The position numbers were made by a program, and so were the translations under genes. A stretch of DNA of 64,000 nt. Origin: Winogradskyella eximia. Lineage in GTDB: Bacteria; Bacteroidota; Bacteroidia; Flavobacteriales; Flavobacteriaceae. Positions 45,570-53,837 of the stretch are shown one piece after another (positions within the stretch are counted from its first letter, which is position 1; every line of letters begins with the position of its first letter). The notes under the pieces are model-generated. The model saw nothing but the letters and a program-made list of their open reading frames with translations, made no database searches and was not told the origin of the DNA. The stretch lies in assembly GCF_003386165.1 (NCBI RefSeq), contig NZ_QRDV01000008.1, forward strand, positions 194,330 through 258,329. Reading direction: 5' to 3'.

Positions 45570-46065
45570 GGTGTTCGTTTTTTTGATTTAATATTTTGAT
45601 GTGTTTCTGAATGTCTTTTAGAATTTGAAGTCGCGTTTGAAGATTAGCAACTAATGCTTCAATGATTAAAATGTTATTAGAATCTGATTTAAACTGCATT
45701 GAAATATCTTGATAATCTAAATCTAACTCCTTCAGCTTTTTTCTAAAGCGTTCTACTAAAATGTCGTCGTTTGCAATAGCAATAAAACTTTGCCACTCTT
45801 CTTCAATACTTGCCATATACTGAGCTTCAACAGCTTCTACTTGTGCTATAATTGGAGACACCTTTACCGCTTTTGGTTGATTGTAATACACACTAAAACC
45901 AATCGTTAACGCAATTAATAATACTGCTACAATTTTTAACCAAGAAAATGATGGTTCTTTCTTAGACTGCTTTCTTAGCTTTTCTAAAAATTCAGTGCTA
46001 TGATCTTCTGGAAGCGTTTTCAATTCGTCTTCCTCTTTAAATAGGTTTCTAATATCTTGCTTCAT
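45553..46065 (-). CDS. Membrane-spanning anti-sigma factor-like protein
   Basis: This 170-residue protein has a 40-residue acidic/basic cytoplasmic part (MKQDIRNLFKEEDELKTLPE), one transmembrane segment at about 43-62 (LKIVAVLLIALTIGFSVYYN) and a helical periplasmic domain of about 105 residues with coiled-coil pattern. Position directly after an ECF sigma gene, with a 17-base overlap, and this topology fit an anti-sigma factor that holds the sigma factor at the membrane. No zinc-finger (ZAS) HxxxCxxC motif is present. Confidence 0.78.
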   Translation of the reverse strand: MKQDIRNLFKEEDELKTLPEDHSTEFLEKLRKQSKKEPSFSWLKIVAVLLIALTIGFSVYYNQPKAVKVSPIIAQVEAVEAQYMASIEEEWQSFIAIANDDILVERFRKKLKELDLDYQDISMQFKSDSNNILIIEALVANLQTRLQILKDIQKHIKILNQKNEHHENTI

Positions 46066-46594
46066 TATACTTTTGTTTTAATAGGTCTTGTAATTTTAAT
46101 TTGCCACGTCTTAAATGTGTGCGTGAAGTTTTTACAGGAATCTCCAAGATGTCTGAAATCTCTTCGTGGTCATAGCCCTCTAATAGATAAAGCTTTACTA
46201 CAACTCTATGTTTTTCACTTATCTGCTCAATGGCAAATAAAATCTCTTGCTTCGTAATGGAGATATCAAAGTGCCAATCGTCTTCATTTGAAATCTGTAA
46301 TTCTGACACCTCAACTGCTGCAAACTCTAATTTATTTTTCTTTAAAATATCTAAACACTGGTTAATGATAATACGTTTTAACCAAGCTCCAAAAGTGGCT
46401 TCTGGTTTATAAGCTTCAATATGTCTAAATGCTTTTAGAAAGCCTTCTTGCATTGCATCTTTTGCATCTTCTTCACTTAGATATCGACAAGCAACGGTAT
46501 ACATAGCTCGACTATACTTATCATAAACTTGCATTTGAGCAACCTGATTTCCTTTTTTGCAAAGTTCTATAAGCTGATGATCTAATTTCTGCAT
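46049..46594 (-). CDS. ECF-type RNA polymerase sigma factor
   Basis: This 181-residue sigma-70 family member has region 2 (MYTVACRYLSEEDAKDAMQE, FRHIEAYKPEATFGAWLKRI) and region 4 (VVVKLYLLEGYDHEEISDIL plus IPVKTSRTHLRRGKLKL as helix-turn-helix). There is no region 1 or 3, so it belongs to the extracytoplasmic-function group. It is first in the operon, followed by an overlapping anti-sigma gene and a secreted protein gene. A GAAACC...CGTC motif just upstream suggests self-activation. Confidence 0.95.
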   Translation of the reverse strand: MQKLDHQLIELCKKGNQVAQMQVYDKYSRAMYTVACRYLSEEDAKDAMQEGFLKAFRHIEAYKPEATFGAWLKRIIINQCLDILKKNKLEFAAVEVSELQISNEDDWHFDISITKQEILFAIEQISEKHRVVVKLYLLEGYDHEEISDILEIPVKTSRTHLRRGKLKLQDLLKQKYNEARY

Positions 46595-46626
46595 TGGGTT
46601 GGTTAGCGGTTTCTATTCTTAAAAAC

Positions 46627-46648
46627 GACGGAAAAAGTAAAAGGTTTC
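46627..46648 (-). promoter_or_regulatory. Candidate autoregulatory ECF promoter
   Basis: On the minus strand GAAACC (46643-46648) is followed by 12 bases and CGTC (46627-46630), 32 bases before the sigma start codon. AAC-type -35 and CGTC-type -10 elements are the classical pair for ECF sigma factors. The spacing measured between motif edges is somewhat short, so confidence is moderate. Confidence 0.45.
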
Positions 46649-46723
46649 AAAATATGATAAAAAAGATTGGTTTTAATTGAATATGTCTAATTTTAACCTG
46701 AATTTCAATCCACCCAATAAAAG

Positions 46724-48040
46724 ATGAGTGAAGATTACAATAAACCTGCGTTTAAAAAATTATTAGATCGATTACAAGAAGAAAGCTGGCAATTAGAATT
46801 ACTAATATCTGGTTTTGCAATTTTTGGGTTATTCTCAGCATATCCTGCTTTAGAGATAAAAATGGCTTATCATCAAGCACAAAGCGATAATAATCTTTTT
46901 TTTATGTTGATTTTGCTCGTTGCGCTTTCTGCCTGTTCCATATTAATTTTTAACTTACTTCTACATGTGCTTTTAAGAGGCCTATGGATTGGTGCTTTAG
47001 GTTTGCGTTATGTTTCTGGCGACATTGATTATGATACCTTAAATTACAGTACACGATTCCACAATTATTTAAAAAATAAAGTTGGCTCTTTTGATAAATA
47101 CATTGCGAGATTAGAGAATTACTGTAGCATCATTTTTGCCATTACATTTTTACTTATTTTTTATGTGATCTCTCTGGTTCTAATCGTTGGTGTAATTGCT
47201 GTAATAATTACAGTATTTTTAAATGATCATTCATATAAGGATGTTTCAACATATTTTGGCATCGCCCTTTTAATATTTGTAGTTGTTGGTATGTTACTTA
47301 CTTTTATAGACTTTATTACACTAGGTTTTTTAAAAAAGAAAAAATGGATTAGTAAAGCGTATTTTCCCTTTTACTGGTGTTTTAGCATTATTACACTTTC
47401 TTTTTTATACCGACCACTGATCTATAATTTTCTTGATAACAAATTTGGAAAACGCTTAAGTTTATTTTTAGTTCCTGTCTATGTTTCATTGATATGGATG
47501 ACTTCTTTATACTACAATCAGTCGAACTATTTTAATTTTATTGAATCTTCAGGAAATCATGTAGCGAATTCAATGAATTATGAAGACATGCTTGTTAATG
47601 ATTCTGACTTTATAAGTAGTATTGCTATTAATAGTAAAGTTATAAGTGATCCATTCATTAAAGTATTTATTGTTTTTGATAAATTTATAGAAGATGAAAT
47701 TTATCTATTTAATCCGAGTTTAAAACCTGAAGAAGACACTAGAGGCATTACATCAGAAATAAGTTCCATAAATGTAGGCTCCATTGATAGCAAATTAAAA
47801 AGAGACTACTTAGACACATTTAATTCGCTTTATTCCGTTGAAATAGATTCTACAGTATATAAAACCAATTTTGTACTTGGTAAAACCATAAAAAAACAAA
47901 ATGGGTTTGAAACTTATATTGGTATAAAGAACCTAGATGAAGGTAAACATATGATACATGTAAAACGAAAAGAAATAAAAGAATCGGATACCATATCAAA
48001 AATTGAAGCTTCTATACCATTTTGGTATTATCCAAATTAG
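46724..48040 (+). CDS. Unknown polytopic membrane protein, paralog B
   Basis: This 438-residue homolog of the protein at 26968 has the same N-terminal LLDRLQEESWQLELLISGF, the same RGLWIGALGLRYVSGDID loop, LENYCSIIFA, and ITLSFLYRPLIYNFLDNK before the hydrophilic C-terminal domain ending PFWYYPN. It also has about six hydrophobic segments. It is divergent from the ECF sigma gene 130 bases away and could share regulation with it, but no link is shown. A terminator follows directly. No known family is recognised. Confidence 0.85.
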   Translation: MSEDYNKPAFKKLLDRLQEESWQLELLISGFAIFGLFSAYPALEIKMAYHQAQSDNNLFFMLILLVALSACSILIFNLLLHVLLRGLWIGALGLRYVSGDIDYDTLNYSTRFHNYLKNKVGSFDKYIARLENYCSIIFAITFLLIFYVISLVLIVGVIAVIITVFLNDHSYKDVSTYFGIALLIFVVVGMLLTFIDFITLGFLKKKKWISKAYFPFYWCFSIITLSFLYRPLIYNFLDNKFGKRLSLFLVPVYVSLIWMTSLYYNQSNYFNFIESSGNHVANSMNYEDMLVNDSDFISSIAINSKVISDPFIKVFIVFDKFIEDEIYLFNPSLKPEEDTRGITSEISSINVGSIDSKLKRDYLDTFNSLYSVEIDSTVYKTNFVLGKTIKKQNGFETYIGIKNLDEGKHMIHVKRKEIKESDTISKIEASIPFWYYPN

Positions 48041-48050
48041 TAAACAACAA

Positions 48051-48081
48051 AAAAAAACGCCTCATATTGAGGCGTTTTTTT
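48051..48081 (+). terminator. Terminator after membrane-protein paralog B
   Basis: A 13-bp perfect stem AAAAAAACGCCTC / GAGGCGTTTTTTT with a 5-base loop, 11 bases after the stop codon. Confidence 0.95.
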
Positions 48082-48123
48082 ATGCGTATAAATAATGTAT
48101 CTTTAAAATCTATAAGCTTAACC

Positions 48124-49101
48124 ATGCAGAAATTTTTATTTATTCTATTATGTATTGGGCAAATTACTTTGGCTCAAACAACAATAAAAGACAGTATTAC
48201 ATCTTACCCTGTAAGTTACGCAACCATTTCTTTTGGCAATGGCAACGGACTTTTTGCAGATGATGAAGGGCATTTTGTTTTTACAAAAAAATTATATCCA
48301 GATATAGATTCACTTTTTATATCCGCTTTAGGGTTTAAAGATTTAAATATAGCGACTAAAAACTTGCCTGCTCAATTGTTAATGCAACCACAAGCCCAAC
48401 AATTAGATGCCGTAATTATTGCTAATAAAATAGACCGAAAATTTAAAGAAGAAAAGCTAAAACCATCTTTAGATGATGACTATTACAACTGCTGGCTTCC
48501 AACAATTGAATCGGAGATTGCGGTTTATTTCTCTAAAACTACAACCAAGGATCAGAAATTAACTAGCGTATTATTCCCTATTGCCTTAGAATCTAAAGAT
48601 TGGAATAAACGTGAACGCAAGAATAGTGAAAAGAAGAAATTTTCTACATTGTTTAAGGTGAAATTCTATCAGAATAATGATGGATTACCTGGCAAAGTAT
48701 TAACCTATGAAACTATTGTCTTTAGAGCAACTGAAAAAGATGGTGATGCGCATGTATTAAATGTAGATGACTTTGATATTTACATTCCAGAAAACGGTTT
48801 CTTCGTTTCTCTACAAGTATTAGGCTACACTAACAAAGCGGGCAAACTATTACCAAATAAAAAATACAAAGAACTTGTTTCTAAAAATGGTAGCGTGGTT
48901 AAAATACCAACCAACTTCAGACCCTTATTGCCTTTTACTGATGAAGTAGAAAACAAAAACACCTACATAAAACGTGTGTTTATTAATGGAAATAATTGGG
49001 TGAAATTTGAAAAAGGAAATGGGTTACAGTCAAGCTTACTAAAAAGAGACTTGTATAATTATGGTATTGGCATAACCTATAAAACTTTTAAAGGTGAATG
49101 A
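48124..49101 (+). CDS. Secreted protein with CarboxypepD_reg-like domain
   Basis: The longest frame begins at 48022, but that part lies across the terminator. ATG 48124 begins a good signal peptide (MQKFLFILLCIGQITLAQ), giving 325 residues. Residues 25-95 hold a carboxypeptidase-regulatory-like beta sandwich: YPVSYATISFGNGNGLFADD, EGHFVF, LFISALGFKDL. The rest has no family I recognise. Such domains are common at the N-terminus of surface or TonB-linked proteins. It overlaps the DoxX gene by 8 bases. Confidence 0.75.
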   Translation: MQKFLFILLCIGQITLAQTTIKDSITSYPVSYATISFGNGNGLFADDEGHFVFTKKLYPDIDSLFISALGFKDLNIATKNLPAQLLMQPQAQQLDAVIIANKIDRKFKEEKLKPSLDDDYYNCWLPTIESEIAVYFSKTTTKDQKLTSVLFPIALESKDWNKRERKNSEKKKFSTLFKVKFYQNNDGLPGKVLTYETIVFRATEKDGDAHVLNVDDFDIYIPENGFFVSLQVLGYTNKAGKLLPNKKYKELVSKNGSVVKIPTNFRPLLPFTDEVENKNTYIKRVFINGNNWVKFEKGNGLQSSLLKRDLYNYGIGITYKTFKGE

Positions 49102-49447
49102 ACCTTTAGGTCTTTACGCCATGGCTGCTTTATACATTATTGCAGGTATAATGCATTTTATTAAGCCAAAAATGTATATGCGTATTATGCCAACTTATCT
49201 ACCAAATCATAGAGCTTTAGTGTATCTGAGTGGTATTGTAGAAGTTCTTTTAGGTCTTGGATTATGCATCCCTCAATTAAGAGTGATCTCAATTTGTGGC
49301 ATTATTACTATGCTTTCTGTCTTTTTACTCGTTCATTTTTATATGCTCTCTGGAGAAAAAGCGTCTGTCGGAATACCGAAATGGATATTAATTTTACGTA
49401 TACCACTTCAGTTTATTTTAATGTATTGGGCTTGGTTTTATTTGTGA
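49094..49447 (+). CDS. DoxX-like membrane protein
   Basis: This 117-residue protein has four hydrophobic segments (about 5-25, 43-62, 66-86 and 98-117) with the DoxX-like motif AGIMHFIKPKMYMRIMPTYL. It is an inner-membrane protein; the family is loosely linked to redox balance or thiosulfate:quinone oxidation, and the exact role is not known. It overlaps the upstream gene by 8 bases and meets the convergent dipeptidase gene 3 bases later. Confidence 0.85.
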   Translation: MNEPLGLYAMAALYIIAGIMHFIKPKMYMRIMPTYLPNHRALVYLSGIVEVLLGLGLCIPQLRVISICGIITMLSVFLLVHFYMLSGEKASVGIPKWILILRIPLQFILMYWAWFYL

Positions 49448-49450
49448 TAT

Positions 49451-50131
49451 TTACTCTACATCAAAATCAAAATAAGTCTTAGGAAATGGCTCCCAACGTA
49501 ATGTAAAATGCCACCATTCTTTTGGGTAATTTCTAAAATTATGTTTTAACATTACAGTTTGCAATAACTGTCTATTTTTCTTTTGTTGTTCCGTTAAATC
49601 ATCATGAGCAACCCAAGAAGATTCACCAAAAAAATCGTAAGGACTACCCATATCTAAAGGCTCTCCAGTTTCACCATCTGTTATAGTCAAATCTATGGTG
49701 CTTCCTCTACTGTGACCAGAACGCGACGCTATATAACCAGCCTTAAACAAATTTCGTTTGTTCACTTCAGGATAAAATTGCTGTTTATTAATAGTGTCAT
49801 TTAAATCTTTTGCCCAACGCATAAAATGATTTACAGCAGGTTGTGGTCTGTAACCATCATAAACTTTTAAACATAGGTTTTGAGATTGTAATTCGTTTTG
49901 AACCAATTTTAGCTTTTCTGCTGTTTCTTTAGTTAATATTAAGCGATTAGCTTTATAGCCATCAATGGTATCACCAACAAAATTGTTTTGAGAAAAATAA
50001 CGTAATTCCACATCCAAATCCGGAATTACAGATTTGACATACACAAAACCATCAGGTAAAGTATGTTTTTGTTGAAATCCCAACGTAAGAAAGAGAAAGC
50101 TTCCTATATATAAGAGTGTTTTATAATTCAT
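49451..50131 (-). CDS. M15 D-alanyl-D-alanine dipeptidase (VanX-like)
   Basis: I choose ATG 50131 (226 residues) over 50140 because MNYKTLLYIGSFLFLTLGF starts a signal peptide directly. The zinc site of the M15D family is seen as SGHSRGSTIDLT and EWWHFTL, with YDGYRPQPAVNHF for the conserved arginine. Secreted D-Ala-D-Ala dipeptidases act in peptidoglycan breakdown or recycling; outside van clusters they do not confer vancomycin resistance, and no van genes are here. Confidence 0.93.
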   Translation of the reverse strand: MNYKTLLYIGSFLFLTLGFQQKHTLPDGFVYVKSVIPDLDVELRYFSQNNFVGDTIDGYKANRLILTKETAEKLKLVQNELQSQNLCLKVYDGYRPQPAVNHFMRWAKDLNDTINKQQFYPEVNKRNLFKAGYIASRSGHSRGSTIDLTITDGETGEPLDMGSPYDFFGESSWVAHDDLTEQQKKNRQLLQTVMLKHNFRNYPKEWWHFTLRWEPFPKTYFDFDVE

Positions 50132-50269
50132 ATCAAACACTAAATTACAGAAAAAATAGAATTACAACTGGTTTTATAAAAAGAATCAAATTAATAAACC
50201 CCTTAAAACACAAAAAATAGTGAAATAAAATTACTTATAGTTTAAAATAAAGCGAATGGTAGAAGTTAT

Positions 50270-50410
50270 AAAAACAAAAAACCGAGATCCCTCAATCTCG
50301 GTTTTCGTTTATTTGCTTTTATATGCTGGTAGATTTAGGGTCTCTAATTAAACACAACATAAGGCAAATATTAATTAATTAATCCATTGAACTAAAAACT
50401 AAATTTTAGT
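50270..50410 (-). ncRNA. Candidate small non-coding RNA
   Basis: On the minus strand TTG (50442-50444), a 17-base spacer and an exact TATATTTG (50417-50424) form a consensus Bacteroidota promoter. About 140 bases later a strong terminator (50276-50305) has its T-run on this strand. No open frame of useful length lies between. The transcript would contain an early hairpin ACTAAAATTTAGT. It lies alone in a long gap between divergent genes. The identity is unknown to me. Confidence 0.5.
50276..50305 (-). terminator. Terminator of the candidate small RNA
   Basis: An 11-bp perfect stem AAAACCGAGAT / ATCTCGGTTTT with a 6-base loop; the T-run is on the minus strand (TTTTTTGTTTTT), while the plus strand has only TTTTCG. 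It does not lie directly after any gene. Confidence 0.85.
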
Positions 50411-50668
50411 ACGAGTCAAATATATAATTCAATTTTAATTACAACGCTAAAAAACACATTTAATCGATTAAATACATTAAATTTTAACATTTAAAGATGA
50501 AATTATGCATTTCACCGATAAAATACACGATCAAACAATTTAAAATACCTTAAACAAAAATCATAAATGAGCATAAATTTCGTTTAAAAATGGAGAATCA
50601 ATACTATATAAATTAACTTTATGCTTTTCTACTGTAAAATTGTATTAAACGGATTAAAACCATTAAAA

Positions 50669-51595
50669 ATGAAATCACTTGTAATTTTCGCTTTATGCCT
50701 AATTAGCTCATTAAGTTATAGCCAAGAAACATCCTATACAGAAGAAGAATTATCCATAACCCAATGGATAGATGGCACGTTACTTACACCAATTGAAGGT
50801 AAAAAACCAAATTTAGCTATTATAATTGCAGGCTCTGGTCCTACTAATAGAAATGGAAATCAAAATTTCCTTAAAAATAATTCCCTAAAAAAATTAGCTG
50901 TAGGTCTTACAGAAAATGGAATAGCCACTTTTAGATATGATAAACGTATTGTAAAACAAATACTGCAAAATAAGGTAGATAAAAATATTATGTTCGATGA
51001 TTTTGTGAAGGATGCATCAGATATTATCTCCTTTTTTAAAGCAAAAGACAGTTATAGTAAAATATATGTAATTGGTCATAGCCAAGGTAGCTTAATTGGC
51101 ATGCTATCTGCTAAAGATACTGCTGACGGTTTTATTTCACTTGCAGGTGCAGGTAATAATATAGGTGATGTACTAATAGAACAGGTTACCAAAATGGCGC
51201 CAATGCTAGGCGAAGAAACTGAGCGTGTTGTAAAGATTTTAAAGACAGGTGAATCCACAACAGATTATCCTGCTGCATTAGGCTCATTATTTGGTCCAGA
51301 TATTCAAGATTTTATGATTAATTGGATGACCTATTACCCAACTGAAATTATAAAAGAATTAAATATGCCTGTTCTTATTGTTAATGGAACAAAAGATCTT
51401 CAGGTTTCAGTTAAAGAAGCCGAAGTATTAAAAGAAGCCAACCCAACATCTGAATTGGTAATTATTGAAAACATGAATCATGTCCTTTTTGAAATTGAAG
51501 GAGATGATTTAGAAAATTCAAAATCCTATAATGAATCATTTAGACCAGTCTCACCGCAACTTATTAAAATAGTTACTGATTTTATAAAGTCTTAA
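50669..51595 (+). CDS. Secreted alpha/beta hydrolase
   Basis: The longest frame starts at 50621, but ATG 50669 begins a signal peptide (MKSLVIFALCLISSLSYSQ), giving 308 residues. The fold shows the oxyanion loop IIAGSGPTNRNGN, the nucleophile elbow GHSQGS with S138, the late acid in IVNGTKDLQV and the histidine in ENMNHVLFE. It is an esterase/peptidase-type hydrolase acting in the periplasm or outside; the substrate is not known. Two consecutive terminators follow. Confidence 0.88.
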   Translation: MKSLVIFALCLISSLSYSQETSYTEEELSITQWIDGTLLTPIEGKKPNLAIIIAGSGPTNRNGNQNFLKNNSLKKLAVGLTENGIATFRYDKRIVKQILQNKVDKNIMFDDFVKDASDIISFFKAKDSYSKIYVIGHSQGSLIGMLSAKDTADGFISLAGAGNNIGDVLIEQVTKMAPMLGEETERVVKILKTGESTTDYPAALGSLFGPDIQDFMINWMTYYPTEIIKELNMPVLIVNGTKDLQVSVKEAEVLKEANPTSELVIIENMNHVLFEIEGDDLENSKSYNESFRPVSPQLIKIVTDFIKS

Positions 51596-51624
51596 TGTTA
51601 TCTCACCATTGAATTTAAGAATAA

Positions 51625-51656
51625 AAAAAAGCATCTCAAAAACGAGATGCTTTTTT
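51625..51656 (+). terminator. Terminator 1 after the alpha/beta hydrolase
   Basis: A 13-bp perfect stem AAAAAAGCATCTC / GAGATGCTTTTTT with a 6-base loop. Confidence 0.95.
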
Positions 51657-51678
51657 AACTTAACTCACTCATAAAATG

Positions 51679-51707
51679 AAAAGCATCCCAACCACGAGAT
51701 GCTTTTT
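51679..51707 (+). terminator. Terminator 2, imperfect duplicate of terminator 1
   Basis: AAAAGCATCCC...GAGATGCTTTTT repeats the stem of the first hairpin with one base changed, so that one stem pair is lost. The spacing between the two is about 50 bases, suggesting a local duplication. Confidence 0.8.
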
Positions 51708-51950
51708 CTAACTAACCAACCAATGTAATGTTACTACTTTGTAGTGCTGCTATCTAGTGATATCAGTTGTAATAATCATTACAATTAGTATTATGCAAAC
51801 CCTGTGCCAAACTTTATTTTTTTAATTCTTTTAGTACAACTGTAACAAAAAACATTTTTTGTGTACTTATAAAATAAGTTATATCTTTATGATATCATTT
51901 TAATATCATATTGATTAATTATAAACATTAACCAATTAAACTTTTAAATC
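51708..51950. other. Upstream region of the SPFH operon
   Basis: Non-coding. It holds a 7-bp hairpin TTGTAAT/ATTACAA (51767-51784), and a promoter-like pair TTG (51859-51861), 20 bases, TATCTTTA (51882-51889) that lies 61 bases before the SPFH start codon. Confidence 0.5.
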
Positions 51951-52811
51951 ATGAAAGAAGAAAAAATCATTGTCCCAGCAAATGGCTACTTAATGTTATT
52001 TTTATTTATACTACTTTTCTTTGGTAGTATTGCACTTATTCCTTTAACAGAAACAGGTTGGTCTGTGTTTGGTATTGTAATAGCACTAGTTTTAGCCTTC
52101 GGGTTTTTAATGGTACAACCTAATGGTTCAAGAGTTTTGCTTTTATTTGGAAAATACGTTGGCACAGTTAAAAAGAATGGCTTCTATTGGGTAAATCCTT
52201 TTTACACTAAAAAGAAAATATCGTTAAGAGCTAGTAATTTTGATAGTGAACGCCTAAAGGTGAATGACAAACTAGGTAACCCAATTATGATAAGCACCAT
52301 ATTGGTTTGGCGTGTACAAAATACTTACAAAGCTGCTTTTGATGTTGATAATTACGAGAATTTTGTACGTGTACAAACCGATGCAGCTGTACGTAAATTA
52401 GCAAGTATGTATCCTTATGATAATTTTGCAGATGAAGGCCATGTTGAAGATATAACACTTCGATCTAGTGTTAATGAAGTTAGTGAAGCTTTAGAAAAAG
52501 AAATTGATGAACGTTTATCTATTGCTGGCATAGAAGTTTTAGAAGCACGAATTGGCTACTTAGCTTATGCGCAAGAAATCGCCAATGCCATGTTAAAACG
52601 TCAGCAAGCCACAGCTATTGTTGCTGCAAGACATAAGATTGTAGAAGGTGCCGTTAGCATGGTAGAAATGGCCATTGAACAACTCAGCAAAAAAAATGTT
52701 GTAGATTTAGATGAAGAACGCAAAGCGGCAATGGTGAGTAATCTAATGGTAGTGCTTTGTGGTGATAAAGATGCTTCACCTGTTTTAAATACAGGGACTC
52801 TAAATCATTAA
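51951..52811 (+). CDS. SPFH/Band 7 membrane protein
   Basis: This 286-residue protein has two N-terminal membrane segments (about 13-30 and 36-56) and then an SPFH domain (about 60-220): [20 protein letters not shown], the FYWVNP turn, [20 protein letters not shown] and [20 protein letters not shown] helical C-terminus follows ([20 protein letters not shown]). SPFH proteins form membrane-bound oligomeric rings or microdomains and often partner proteases. It is first in a five-gene operon; the partners here are three small proteins and an Arc-type regulator. Confidence 0.92.
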   Translation: MKEEKIIVPANGYLMLFLFILLFFGSIALIPLTETGWSVFGIVIALVLAFGFLMVQPNGSRVLLLFGKYVGTVKKNGFYWVNPFYTKKKISLRASNFDSERLKVNDKLGNPIMISTILVWRVQNTYKAAFDVDNYENFVRVQTDAAVRKLASMYPYDNFADEGHVEDITLRSSVNEVSEALEKEIDERLSIAGIEVLEARIGYLAYAQEIANAMLKRQQATAIVAARHKIVEGAVSMVEMAIEQLSKKNVVDLDEERKAAMVSNLMVVLCGDKDASPVLNTGTLNH

Positions 52812-52812
52812 A

Positions 52813-53001
52813 ATGAATCAAAAACAAATTTCAAGCATTTCTATAGCAACCGCTATTGGCAGTAGCATAGGAACTACAATCGGAGCCATAACAAACACCA
52901 TAGCAACAAGTTTGATATACGGCTCAATTATAGGGACTTTAATAGGTGTTATTTTAGCTTTAGTAATTTTTAAAACAGATAGTAAAAAAGATAGGTTATG
53001 A
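52813..53001 (+). CDS. Small glycine/isoleucine-rich membrane protein
   Basis: This 62-residue protein has two hydrophobic segments rich in Gly, Ile, Thr and Ser (SIATAIGSSIGTTIGAITNT, then YGSIIGTLIGVILALVIF) and a charged tail KTDSKKDRL. The regular small-residue pattern (GxxxG) suggests tightly packed helices. No family is recognised. It starts 1 base after the SPFH stop codon, and its TGA stop overlaps the next ATG (ATGA). Confidence 0.75.
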   Translation: MNQKQISSISIATAIGSSIGTTIGAITNTIATSLIYGSIIGTLIGVILALVIFKTDSKKDRL

Positions 53002-53156
53002 AGGAATATAAAGTAATCATCCCTAAATTAGGTTTTAGAAACCGGGTTCAAAATTTTGAAGATTTACTCAATCAACACGCACGCGAAGGATGGACTGTAA
53101 ATCAAATTGCTGTGAATTGGGCAACTGTAGTTTTTGAACGCGATAAAAACAGATAA
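52998..53156 (+). CDS. Small DUF4177-type protein
   Basis: This 52-residue gene begins at ATG 52998 (inside the previous stop) and ends at TAA 53154-53156. The sequence MKEYKVIIPKLGFRNRVQNF, the EDLLNQHAREGWTVNQIA middle and VNWATVVFERDK end follow the DUF4177 pattern: beta strand, helix ending in G-W, then two strands. Function unknown. It is coupled at both ends by 1- to 4-base overlaps, so it is translated with its neighbours. Confidence 0.82.
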   Translation: MKEYKVIIPKLGFRNRVQNFEDLLNQHAREGWTVNQIAVNWATVVFERDKNR

Positions 53157-53665
53157 TGAGAATTTTTAAAGAAGAACAACGTTTTAATCAAATATGGTTA
53201 ATTGTACTTATGTTGGTAAGTACAATTGTTCCTATTGGTATTTATGTAAAAGAATACATTGAAAATCCTAAAAACTTTACAAGCTTAGAATTAATAGGTT
53301 TAATTTTTCTAATTTTCTTTGCTTCTGGATTTATATTTTTCTTTAAACTAACAACACGTATTGATGAAAAAGGCATTCATTATAAATTTTTCCCTTTTCA
53401 TTTAAGCTTCAAAGTCATAAAATGGAATGAACTCAACAATGCCTATATAAGAACATATGATCCACTTGGTGAATATGGTGGTTGGGGACTAAAAGGTGGT
53501 ATACTTTGGAATAAATCTAAAGGAAAAGCGATAAACGTTTCTGGAGATGTTGGCATTCAGTTGGTCTTAAAAAACGGCAAAAAACTTTTAATAGGAACAC
53601 AAAAACAAGAAGAAGCAAAAAACATTTTAGCCACTTATAAAACAAAAATTATTGCTAATGTCTAA
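53156..53665 (+). CDS. Membrane protein with PH-like domain
   Basis: This 169-residue protein has two transmembrane segments (about 12-32 and 44-64) and a soluble C-terminal domain (68-169) of beta strands with the motif YGGWGLKGGILWNKSKGKAI, SGDVGIQLVLKNGKKLLIGT and a final helix EEAKNILATYKTKI. This resembles bacterial PH-like (bPH/DUF6141-type) domains, by recollection. It overlaps DUF4177 by one base (start) and the Arc-type gene by 8 bases (end). Confidence 0.78.
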   Translation: MRIFKEEQRFNQIWLIVLMLVSTIVPIGIYVKEYIENPKNFTSLELIGLIFLIFFASGFIFFFKLTTRIDEKGIHYKFFPFHLSFKVIKWNELNNAYIRTYDPLGEYGGWGLKGGILWNKSKGKAINVSGDVGIQLVLKNGKKLLIGTQKQEEAKNILATYKTKIIANV

Positions 53666-53837
53666 AAAGAAAGCCTTTGCACTACGAATAAATGAAGATA
53701 TGCTGAAAGCCGTTGAAAAATGGGCTTCGGATGAATTCCGCAGTACCAATGGCCAGATAGAATGGATGCTTATGCAATATCTTAAAGAACACAATAGGCA
53801 ACCCAAACCAAAGGATAAACCTTTAGATAAAAAGTGA
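53658..53837 (+). CDS. Arc-family ribbon-helix-helix DNA-binding protein
   Basis: Start ATG 53658 (59 residues); a TTG two codons earlier is possible but less likely. The sequence KKKAFALRINEDMLKAVEKW gives the ribbon strand plus first helix, and STNGQIEWMLMQYLKEH the second helix of an Arc/MetJ-type fold; a short charged tail follows. It is probably a dimeric repressor that could regulate its own operon. Its TGA stop lies inside the terminator stem. Confidence 0.88.
   Translation: MSKKKAFALRINEDMLKAVEKWASDEFRSTNGQIEWMLMQYLKEHNRQPKPKDKPLDKK

Larger units (their letters stand above)
50141..50668. other. Intergenic region between divergent genes
   Basis: About 530 bases separate the dipeptidase and the alpha/beta hydrolase. 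No protein gene is apparent. The region contains a minus-strand promoter-like pair (50417-50444) and terminator (50276-50305) that together define a candidate small RNA, listed separately. The remainder (50445-50668) is plain AT-rich sequence; TAACTTTA near 50655 is a possible weak -7 element for the hydrolase. Confidence 0.5.

Noticed and set aside
48022..48123. Longer start of the CarboxypepD_reg-like protein
   Set aside because: It overlaps the upstream gene end and terminator; ATG 48124 begins the signal peptide.
49451..50131. Vancomycin resistance gene vanX
   Set aside because: The M15D family is correct, but no vanH, vanA or vanRS genes are near; such dipeptidases are common cell-wall enzymes.
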